Below are positions 25,269 through 31,889 of a stretch of 64,000 nt of DNA, one piece after another. The DNA lies in the NCBI RefSeq assembly GCF_035944355.1, contig NZ_DASZBH010000012.1, forward strand, positions 1 to 64,000, in the 5' to 3' direction. A program made the translations under genes and the position numbers. How positions within the stretch are numbered: position 1 is the first letter of the stretch; each line of letters opens with the position of its first letter. Origin of the DNA: Frateuria_A sp035944355. Lineage in GTDB: Bacteria; Pseudomonadota; Gammaproteobacteria; Xanthomonadales; Rhodanobacteraceae. The notes beneath the pieces are model-generated. The model was not told where the DNA came from. It was given only the letters and a program-made list of their open reading frames with translations, and ran no database searches.

Positions 25269-25335
25269 CGGCCATCTGCCGGGTGCTGGCTATGCCGGCC
25301 GCCGCCTGGCCCGCGGCTGGACGGTCGCCGAGGAC

Positions 25336-26349
25336 CTACTTCACCGCCAACGCCAGCACGATGCCCACCCACAGCGTGAGCCCCACCCAGTTGTTGTGGC
25401 GGAACGCAGCCAGGCAGGCGTCGCGGGCGCGGCGGCGGATCAGCCACAGCTGCCGGCCGAACAGGCCGGCGACGGCGAGCAGGGCGAGCCAGTACGGCCA
25501 GCCCAGCGCGGCGCGCTGGCCCACGAACAGCATGGCCAGCAGGAAGGTGCCGATCAGCATTCCGAGGATCGGTACGTCGGCGTCGCCGAACAGGATCGCG
25601 GTGGACTTGGCGCCGGCCCTGAGGTCGTCGTCGCGATCGACCATCGCGTATTCGGTGTCGTAGATCACCGACCACAGGATGTTGCCCAGGAACAGGAGCC
25701 ACCCCAGCGGCGGCACCGTGTTCGACACCGCGGCGAAGGCCATCGGGATGGCCCAGCCGAAGGCCGCGCCCAGCACCACCTGCGGCAGGTAGGTCCAGCG
25801 CTTGGTGAACGGATAGATCGCCGCCAGCGCGGCGCCGGCGAAGGACAGCCTGACCGTCAGCGCATTGGTGAACAGCACCAGCACGAAGGCGAAGGCCAGC
25901 AGCGCGCCGAACACGACCAGCGCCTCGCGCGGGCTCACCCTGCCGCTGGCGATCGGCCGCCCGGCGGTGCGCGCCACCTGCGGGTCGAGCTTGCGGTCGG
26001 CGTAGTCGTTGATCGCACAGCCGGCCGAGCGCATGGCGAACACGCCCAGCGTAAAGACCACCAGCGCGCCCCACGGCGGAAAGTCGCCCGCGGCCAGCCA
26101 CAGCGCCCACCAGGTCGGCCACAGCAGCAGCAGGGCGCCGATCGGACGATCCATGCGGGTGAGCAGGAGATAGTCGGTCGCCCTTTCGCGCCAGGGGCGC
26201 GGCAGCGGACGCAACAGCACGTCGAGCACGCGGGTGGCGCGGGTGGAACTGTCCGCCGGACGGGCCGGCACTGCGGGGGGTGAGGAGGTGCGGGGCCTGG
26301 CCGCCGGCGGGGGCGTGCGGCGCTGGCGCTGGCGGGAAGGAGGAACCAT
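25336..26349 (-). CDS. ubiA: UbiA, 4-hydroxybenzoate polyprenyltransferase
   Basis: UbiA attaches the polyprenyl chain to 4-hydroxybenzoate in ubiquinone synthesis at the inner membrane. The 337-residue protein shows both Asp-rich motifs, NDYADRKLD and YDTEYAMVDRDDDLRAGAKS, and eight to nine hydrophobic helices (first block TRMDRPIGALLLLWPTWWAL). The N-terminal about 55 residues are basic, proline-rich and absent from most relatives (about 290 residues). An ATG inside the frame near the conserved part (LLLTRMDRP) is too late to be the start, so the extension may be real or a mis-set start. Confidence 0.92.
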   Translation of the reverse strand: MVPPSRQRQRRTPPPAARPRTSSPPAVPARPADSSTRATRVLDVLLRPLPRPWRERATDYLLLTRMDRPIGALLLLWPTWWALWLAAGDFPPWGALVVFTLGVFAMRSAGCAINDYADRKLDPQVARTAGRPIASGRVSPREALVVFGALLAFAFVLVLFTNALTVRLSFAGAALAAIYPFTKRWTYLPQVVLGAAFGWAIPMAFAAVSNTVPPLGWLLFLGNILWSVIYDTEYAMVDRDDDLRAGAKSTAILFGDADVPILGMLIGTFLLAMLFVGQRAALGWPYWLALLAVAGLFGRQLWLIRRRARDACLAAFRHNNWVGLTLWVGIVLALAVK

Positions 26350-26450
26350 GCGCGGGAGTTTAGCCCGGCGGCCCGCGGCGAGGGCTGACGCTGCGCACGC
26401 TACCTGCCCTGCGGCCGCGCCGGCCGGTGGGTATTCCTAACGCGTGCCTC

Positions 26451-26621
26451 TTACAGCGGCGGCGGCTCCAGCGGATCGTCCCGATCCAGCGGGCTGCCCA
26501 GGGGATCGCTGTCGGCGTCGCGTGCGGGGTTGGCGCTGCCCGGGCTGCGGATCTCCTCGTCGGGCCGCAGTTTGCCCGGCTGCGCGATCGGCGGTTCCGG
26601 ATGCTGGGGGTTGTTGGGCAT
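26451..26621 (-). CDS. Small proline-rich acidic protein (56 aa), unknown
   Basis: Starts MPNNPQHPEPPIAQPGKLRP after an ACGGAGC ribosome binding region and ends LDRDDPLEPPPL. It is hydrophilic, Pro/Asp-rich and probably disordered, with no domain recognised. It sits about 100 bases upstream of ubiA on the same strand and divergent from the GGDEF gene. Similar small Pro-rich ORFs occur in xanthomonads, but conservation would need a search. Confidence 0.5.
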   Translation of the reverse strand: MPNNPQHPEPPIAQPGKLRPDEEIRSPGSANPARDADSDPLGSPLDRDDPLEPPPL

Positions 26622-26793
26622 GACAAGCTCCGTCCGGATGGGGGGCGTCAGCCTTGCGCAGGCGACGTCAAGCGCGTGCAAACGGGCCGGTTCGGACAGC
26701 GCGCGCGGGCAAGCTCAAGTGTCTGCGCCCGCCGGCCGATACAACCGGACGAGAGGATCCGCCGCACGCCGGCGGATTGCGCCAGGAGACGGC

Positions 26794-27909
26794 ATGTCCG
26801 TGGCATACGACATTGGAATGCAAGAAGCGAGCGGCCTGGCATGGGCGCTGCCGGTGGCCTCCCTGCTGCCGCGGCCGGTCCCGTTGCCGGCACACGCCCG
26901 GCTGCTCGATTCGGTCGCTTCCTTCACCCACCACCGCGACATCGATGCGCTCGACCACAGCCTGGCGCTGTCGCTGGCCGAGCTGGCGCCGGCGCGCGAG
27001 GTGCTGCTGTGCAAGCGTGCGGTGGATGGCCGCCGGCTGGAAAGCCTGGTGCGCTGCGTCGCCGATGCGACCGGCGAGTTCGCCGTCGGCGCCTGCGATC
27101 CGGACGAACAGGACCCTTCGCTGCAGCCGGTCTGGCATTGCATGGACAGCCAGCGCAGCCACGTCGTGGCCGGCGAGGACGGCTGCCACCGGCTGTACGT
27201 GCCGATCCTGCACGAAGGCCGTGCGCTGGGGGCGCTGCAGCTGGAGAGCCAGTCCACGCTGGACGGCGCGCGCGCGCTGGCCGAGGGCTTCGCGCGCATC
27301 TACGCCAACTACATCACCCTGCTCAACGAGAGCGAACGCGACAAGCTGACCGGCCTGTACAACCGGCGCACCTTCGAGCGCAACCTGCAGCGGATGTTCC
27401 GCCCGACCGCCGTCGCGCGCCGGCCGCAGGAACGCCGCGCGTCCGGCCCGGGCACTCCGGCGGTGTGGCTGGCGATCTTCGACATCGACCATTTCAAGCG
27501 CATCAACGACACCTACGGCCACATCTACGGCGACGAGGTGATCCTGCTGCTGGCGCAGCAGATGCGTACCGGCTTCCGCCAGAGCGACGTGCTGTTCCGC
27601 TTCGGCGGCGAAGAATTCGTGGTGCTGCTCGGCGGGCACGACGAGGCGGAAGTGCGCGGTGCGCTCGAGCGCTTCCGCGAACGCGTGGCCAACTGCGTGT
27701 TCCCGCAGGTGGGCCATGTGACCGTGAGCGTGGGCTACGCCCTGGCCGCCGTGGGCGACTATCCCGAAACGGTGATCGACCGCGCGGACAAGGCGCTCTA
27801 TTACGCCAAGGAGCACGGCCGCAATCGCACCTACGGCTACGAGCAGCTGGTCGCGCGCGGCGACTTGGCGTCGGATGCGGTGAGCACCGGCAGCATCGAC
27901 CTGTTCTGA
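26794..27909 (+). CDS. GAF-GGDEF diguanylate cyclase
   Basis: The 371-residue protein has an N-terminal GAF-like sensory region (about 30-180; RLYVPILHEGRALGALQLES) and a C-terminal GGDEF domain beginning RDKLTGLYNRRTFERNL. The catalytic loop is GGEEF (271-275), an active variant, and RQSD (262-265) is the inhibitory c-di-GMP I-site five residues before it. The IFDIDHFKRINDTYGH substrate motif is intact. It should make c-di-GMP under an unknown cytoplasmic signal; no membrane segment. The ATG at 26794 follows CAGGAGAC. Confidence 0.93.
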   Translation: MSVAYDIGMQEASGLAWALPVASLLPRPVPLPAHARLLDSVASFTHHRDIDALDHSLALSLAELAPAREVLLCKRAVDGRRLESLVRCVADATGEFAVGACDPDEQDPSLQPVWHCMDSQRSHVVAGEDGCHRLYVPILHEGRALGALQLESQSTLDGARALAEGFARIYANYITLLNESERDKLTGLYNRRTFERNLQRMFRPTAVARRPQERRASGPGTPAVWLAIFDIDHFKRINDTYGHIYGDEVILLLAQQMRTGFRQSDVLFRFGGEEFVVLLGGHDEAEVRGALERFRERVANCVFPQVGHVTVSVGYALAAVGDYPETVIDRADKALYYAKEHGRNRTYGYEQLVARGDLASDAVSTGSIDLF

Positions 27910-27927
27910 ACGCACGGGCGTTGCCGT

Positions 27928-27962
27928 CCTCATCCTTCCTCCGCGTTCGCGGAGGGATGAGG
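27928..27962. terminator. Hairpin between convergent GGDEF and thrC genes
   Basis: CCTCATCC..CCTCCGCG pairs with CGCGGAGG.GATGAGG, a long GC-rich stem with small bulges and a TT loop. It lacks a T-run on either strand but is placed where bidirectional termination would be expected. Confidence 0.4.
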
Positions 27963-28063
27963 TGGGCGCTGGCCGTACCTGAAACCGGCCCACGCGGCCT
28001 CGCTGTGCGTCTCAGGCCAGCGTCACCCTGCGCCGGCGGCATCTGCGAAATGGACGGTTGGCT

Positions 28064-29395
28064 CTATGCGCCGGCGTGGGCGCCTGGACGTCCAGACGTC
28101 CGCAGCCATTGCGCGAGCGAGTCCTTTTCTGCCGGCATCGGCATGGCCTGTGCCGGGCGATCGAGCATCGCGCCGAGCGCGGTCGGCACGGGAACGGATC
28201 GACCGAGCAAGGGTTCCAGCACGGTTTCGAACTTGGCCGGGTGCGCAGTGGCGGCGATCGCCCATGCCCGGCCCTCGCGCACGGGTTCGCGACCGAGCAC
28301 GGCCAGCGCGGCGGCCGTGTGCGGGCAGACGACTTCGCCGTGTTCGCGGGCATGGCGCAGCAGGGTGGCGCGCAGGGTGGCGTCGTCGAAGCCCTCGGCG
28401 CGCAGCGCGCGGCGCAGGGCATCGTCGTCGCCGTGCCAGGTCCAGCGCAGGCGCTCGAAGTTGCTGGGTGCGCCGACGTCCATGGCGTTGGCGATCGTGG
28501 CGACGGCGCCGCGCGGCCGGTAGTCGCCGCCGGCGAAGAATTCCGGCAGGGTGGCGTTGGCGTTGCAGGCCAGGCGCACCTCGCCGATCGGCAGGCCCAT
28601 CGCGCGCGCCCACAGGCAGGCCAGCGCGTTGCCGAGGTTACCGGTCGGAATGATGAAGTCCAGCGGCGCGCCGTGCGTGCGCCACCAGCCGAGCGCGGCA
28701 TGCGCGTAGTAGCTCATCTGTGGCAACAGGCGGCCCAGGCTGATGCTGTTGGCGGAGCTCAGCGGCACCTCGCGCTGCAGGGCGGCGTCGTTGAGTGCGG
28801 CTTTGACCATGCGCTGGCAGTCGTCGAAGCTGCCGGCCACGCGCAGGGCCTGTACGTTGCCGCCGAAGCTGCCCAGCTGGTGGGCCTGGCGCGGCGAGAC
28901 GCGGCCGTCGGGATAGAGGATCGCCACGCGCACGTTCGCCTGGCCGTGGAACGCCGCGCCGACGGCGGCGCCGGTGTCGCCGGAGGTGGCGACCAGGATG
29001 GTGAGGGGCGGCGCGTTTGGGCCCCGCAAGCGGCGCAGGCAGGCGGCGAGAAAGCGCGCGCCGAAATCCTTGAAGGCGGCAGTAGGGCCGTGGAACAGCT
29101 CCAGCAGCAGCGCGTCGGGCCGGGCGAGCGGGCGCAGCGGCGCCTCCAAGGTGAAAGCCTCGGCGCAGATCGCGGGCAGTACGCCGGCCAGCGGATCGTC
29201 GGCGAAAAAGGGAGCGAGCAGCCTGGCGGCGGTAGCGGCCAGATCGCCGTGCGGGTCGAAGGCCGCCGGATCGATCGCGGGCAGCCGCTCGGGCACGTAG
29301 AGGCCGCCGTCGGGCGCCAGGCCGGCAGCGATCGCTTCGCTCAGCCCGGTGGCTGGGGCATGGCCGCGCGTGCTTACGTAGCGCAAGGCCTTCAT
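28064..29395 (-). CDS. thrC: ThrC, threonine synthase
   Basis: ThrC converts O-phosphohomoserine to L-threonine with PLP. The 443-residue protein starts MKALRYVSTRGHAPATGLSE, has DGGLYVPERLP, the PLP lysine in HGPTAAFKDFGARFLA near residue 108, ATSGDTGAAVGAAF for phosphate binding, and PTGNLGNALACLWA. The length fits the class found in proteobacteria. Its ATG overlaps the thrB stop by 4 bases. It is the last gene of the thr operon. Confidence 0.95.
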   Translation of the reverse strand: MKALRYVSTRGHAPATGLSEAIAAGLAPDGGLYVPERLPAIDPAAFDPHGDLAATAARLLAPFFADDPLAGVLPAICAEAFTLEAPLRPLARPDALLLELFHGPTAAFKDFGARFLAACLRRLRGPNAPPLTILVATSGDTGAAVGAAFHGQANVRVAILYPDGRVSPRQAHQLGSFGGNVQALRVAGSFDDCQRMVKAALNDAALQREVPLSSANSISLGRLLPQMSYYAHAALGWWRTHGAPLDFIIPTGNLGNALACLWARAMGLPIGEVRLACNANATLPEFFAGGDYRPRGAVATIANAMDVGAPSNFERLRWTWHGDDDALRRALRAEGFDDATLRATLLRHAREHGEVVCPHTAAALAVLGREPVREGRAWAIAATAHPAKFETVLEPLLGRSVPVPTALGAMLDRPAQAMPMPAEKDSLAQWLRTSGRPGAHAGA

Positions 29396-30345
29396 GCCAC
29401 CGGCTCCGCGCCGGGGCCGTCGATGGGCCCGACCAGCAAGTCGCTGGCCAGGCCGGCTTCGGCAAAGGCCGCGCGCATGGACTCGGCGGCAGCATGCGCC
29501 AGGGATGCGTCCTCGAACCAGCCGAACACGCTGGGTCCGGCGCCGGAGATGCTGGCGCCGAGCGCGCCGTGGTCGAGCGCGGCCTGCTGCACGCGGGCGA
29601 AGTTGGGCACCAGCGGCGCGCGGCGCGGTTCGACCAGCACGTCCTTCAGGCCCTCGCGCACCAGCGCGGCGTCGCCGCGCCAGCAGCCGGCGATCACCTG
29701 CGCCAGGTTGGCGCTCTGCGCCACAAACTCGTGCAAGGCGTAGGCACCGGCCAGCGCCGCGCGCGCCTGGCGAGTCTCCAGCACGTAGTGCGGATGCACC
29801 AGCGCGCAGTGCCAGTGCGTGGGCACCGGGATGCGCAGCAGCCGCGTGGCGGTGGCCAGCACCAGGCCGCCGAGCAGCTGCGGACCGACGTTGTCGCCGT
29901 GGCGGCCGCCGCTGGCCACCGCCTCGCCGTCCATGGCGAAGCCGTACAGCGCCTCGCGCGGCAGGGGTTCGTCCAGCAGCGTGTTGGCGGCGACCAGCGC
30001 CGCCACGCAGGAGGCGGCCGAACCGGCCATGCCCGAGCCCAGCGCGATGCCCTTGTGCAGGGTGAGTTCGAAGCCGTGCTCGAGCCTAAGCGCCTGGCGC
30101 AGCGCGATCAGCGCAGCGCCGGCGGTATTGCGCTCGGCCTCCAGCGGCAGCTCGCGCACCACCCCTTCGATGGCGGCGATGCGCACCAGCGGCTCGTCGA
30201 TGCGCCTGACCTGCGCGCGGTCGCCAGCACCGGCCAGGGTGTGGCCGAGGATGTCGAAGCCCACGCCCACGTTGCCCACGCAGGCGGGGGCGAAGGCGCT
30301 GGCGATGCGGACGGACGACATGGGCGGTTCCTCGATGATGTTCAT
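29392..30345 (-). CDS. thrB: ThrB, homoserine kinase (GHMP family)
   Basis: ThrB phosphorylates homoserine. The 317-residue product has the GHMP ATP-binding loop ALGSGMAGSAASCVAALVAA, the N-terminal SAFAPACVGNVGVGFDILGH and the C-terminal ASISGAGPSVFGWFED. ATG 30345 overlaps the thrA stop (ATGA) and has an AGGGAG upstream. A second ATG at 30321 (MSSVRIASAFAP) has GAGGAA at good spacing and starts nearer the conserved region, so either may be used. Confidence 0.94.
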   Translation of the reverse strand: MNIIEEPPMSSVRIASAFAPACVGNVGVGFDILGHTLAGAGDRAQVRRIDEPLVRIAAIEGVVRELPLEAERNTAGAALIALRQALRLEHGFELTLHKGIALGSGMAGSAASCVAALVAANTLLDEPLPREALYGFAMDGEAVASGGRHGDNVGPQLLGGLVLATATRLLRIPVPTHWHCALVHPHYVLETRQARAALAGAYALHEFVAQSANLAQVIAGCWRGDAALVREGLKDVLVEPRRAPLVPNFARVQQAALDHGALGASISGAGPSVFGWFEDASLAHAAAESMRAAFAEAGLASDLLVGPIDGPGAEPVA

Positions 30346-31493
30346 GCGCGCGCTCCCTGGGCCTCGGCGATGCGCAGCACGTCGGCGAACACGCCGGCGG
30401 CGGTGACCTGCGGCCCGGCGCCGGGGCCTTGCACGATCAGCGGATTGTCGCAGTAGCGGGCGGTGCGCAGCTGCACGACGTTGTCGGTGAGATGCGTGTG
30501 CGCGAACGTATGCTGCGCGGGCAGCACCTGGAGCCGGACTTTCGCGCGGCCGTCGGCGTCCAGGCTGGCGACGTGGCGCAGCACGCCGCCGGCCGCGCGC
30601 GCCTGCGCCAGGCGCTCGGCCAGCGGCGCGTCCAGCTCGGCCAGGGCGCCCTGCGCGAGGCGGCCCAGGAACGCATCGCAGGGGAGCGAAGCCAGTGCCG
30701 GCGGCACCAGGCTTTCGACCTCGACCTCCTGCAACGACAGCGGCCAGCCGGCCTCGCGGGCGAGGATCACCAGCTTGCGCGCCACGTCGGCGCCGGAGAG
30801 GTCCTCGCGCGGATCCGGCTCGGTGTAGCCCAATGCGTGGGCCTCGCGCAGCAACGCGGAGAACGGCTGCGCGCCGTCGTGCCGGTTGCACAGCCAGGCC
30901 AGCGTGCCGGAGAACATGCCGTCGATGGCCTGCAGCGAGTCGCCGGTGTCGAGCAGGTCGCGCAGGGTCTGGATCACCGGCAAGCCGGCGCCGACGGTGG
31001 CCTCGTAGCGCCAGCGGGCGGAGCCGGCGGCGGCCGCTTCGCGGATGGCCCGCCAGCGCGCGAGCGGGCCGCTGCCGGCGAGCTTGTTCGGCGTGACCAC
31101 GTGCAGCCCCGCCGCCAGCCAGCCCGCATAGCGGTCGGCGACCGCCTCGCTGGCGCTGCAATCGACCAGCACCGCGACGCCCTCGCCGCCGCGCACGTGG
31201 GCGGCGAAGGCGTCCAGCTCGGCCGGCCGCCAGACCTGCGCGCCGCTGCGGCGGTTCAGTTGCGGGTCGTCGCAGTCGAGCCACATGCGATGGCGGGTCG
31301 CCACGCCGCGCAGCTGCAGCGCGAGGCCCGCATGGACGGCGAGCCGGTCGCGTGCCATGCACAGCTGGTCCAGCAGTGCGGTGCCGACCCGCCCGGGGCC
31401 GATCACGCCCAGCGCCAGCGGGCGGGCGGCGGGCCGGACGGCCGCATGCGGCCGCGGTATCGACGACGGGATCGGTGATGCGAGGATGTCCAT
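30342..31493 (-). CDS. Homoserine dehydrogenase, ThrA-type without aspartokinase domain
   Basis: The 383-residue protein has the NAD(P) fold near its start (LALGVIGPGRVGTALLDQL) and the catalytic blocks VDCSASEAVADRYAGWL, HVVTPNKLAGSG, ATVGAGLPVIQTL, MFSGTLAWL and YTEPDPREDLSGADVARKL. These align with the C-terminal half of the bifunctional ThrA/MetL enzymes. The N-terminal aspartokinase and ACT domains are absent: the frame begins at ATG 31493 just after a proper Shine-Dalgarno (AGGAGG), so the protein is truly monofunctional. It reduces aspartate semialdehyde to homoserine. Leader thrL and a hairpin over the Shine-Dalgarno precede it. Confidence 0.92.
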   Translation of the reverse strand: MDILASPIPSSIPRPHAAVRPAARPLALGVIGPGRVGTALLDQLCMARDRLAVHAGLALQLRGVATRHRMWLDCDDPQLNRRSGAQVWRPAELDAFAAHVRGGEGVAVLVDCSASEAVADRYAGWLAAGLHVVTPNKLAGSGPLARWRAIREAAAAGSARWRYEATVGAGLPVIQTLRDLLDTGDSLQAIDGMFSGTLAWLCNRHDGAQPFSALLREAHALGYTEPDPREDLSGADVARKLVILAREAGWPLSLQEVEVESLVPPALASLPCDAFLGRLAQGALAELDAPLAERLAQARAAGGVLRHVASLDADGRAKVRLQVLPAQHTFAHTHLTDNVVQLRTARYCDNPLIVQGPGAGPQVTAAGVFADVLRIAEAQGARA

Positions 31494-31497
31494 GTAA

Positions 31498-31513
31498 GCC
31501 TCCTGGTGGAGGC
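31498..31513 (-). promoter_or_regulatory. Hairpin sequestering the thrA Shine-Dalgarno
   Basis: On the minus strand GCCTCC ACCA GGAGGC forms a perfect 6-bp stem with a 4-base loop. The right arm contains the AGGAGG Shine-Dalgarno (31504-31499), five bases from the thrA ATG. The stem would block initiation unless opened, for example by an alternative leader fold. Confidence 0.6.
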
Positions 31514-31559
31514 CCCTGGGCTCGTGCGACGGATAGGGTGGTGTTGCAGCCCGGCCCGC

Positions 31560-31586
31560 CTCATCGAGGGCGGGGCCGTTGCGGGA
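31560..31586 (-). terminator. GC-rich attenuator-like hairpin of the thr leader
   Basis: Just past the thrL stop the minus-strand RNA can fold CGGCCCCGCCCUC with GAGGCGGGCCG (about 11 pairs, two one-base bulges, GAU loop). There is no U-run after it (GGCUGCAACACC), so it is either a weak terminator or part of an anti-Shine-Dalgarno switch. Confidence 0.45.
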
Positions 31587-31592
31587 TGGAAC

Positions 31593-31745
31593 CTATGCGC
31601 GCACGGACACCCACCCGGACCGGGTAGTGGTCGTGGTGGTCAGGGTCGTGGCGTTGGCGTGCCGCACGCTGGCGCCGGCCCGCTCGGCCACGCCCGGCAG
31701 GGCCGGGGCGAAGGGCGGGCGAGCGTGGGTACGGAGCGGCGACAT
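31593..31745 (-). CDS. thrL: thr operon leader peptide (50 aa, Thr-rich)
   Basis: A minus-strand ATG at 31745 opens 50 codons ending in TAG (31593-31595). Codons 33-41 read T-T-L-T-T-T-T-T-T: eight threonine codons in nine, followed by RSGWVSVRA. Such a run directly upstream of thrABC is the hallmark of threonine attenuation by ribosome stalling. Two GC-rich hairpins lie between this peptide and thrA. The predicted -10 (31758-31753) would start transcription at or next to the ATG, so this message may be leaderless. The first 30 residues are an unusually long lead-in compared with the 21-residue E. coli ThrL. Confidence 0.8.
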   Translation of the reverse strand: MSPLRTHARPPFAPALPGVAERAGASVRHANATTLTTTTTTRSGWVSVRA

Positions 31746-31752
31746 GCGGGCG

Positions 31753-31782
31753 ACCCTAGCGGGCGCGGCGTGGCGGCGTCAA
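31753..31782 (-). promoter_or_regulatory. Predicted thr operon promoter
   Basis: TTGACG (31782-31777) and TAGGGT (31758-31753) with 18-bp spacing on the minus strand. The -35 matches 5/6 and the -10 3/6. The expected start lies about 31746, essentially at the thrL ATG. Confidence 0.45.
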
Positions 31783-31889
31783 TCGAGCGGATGTGAAGTG
31801 GACGGGAGGCCCCGGCACGGGCATTCCCGGTCCTCCCGCCATTTCTCCGGGCGGCGAGGGAAGGCCCACCCGTGGCGGCGCGCTGGCCT

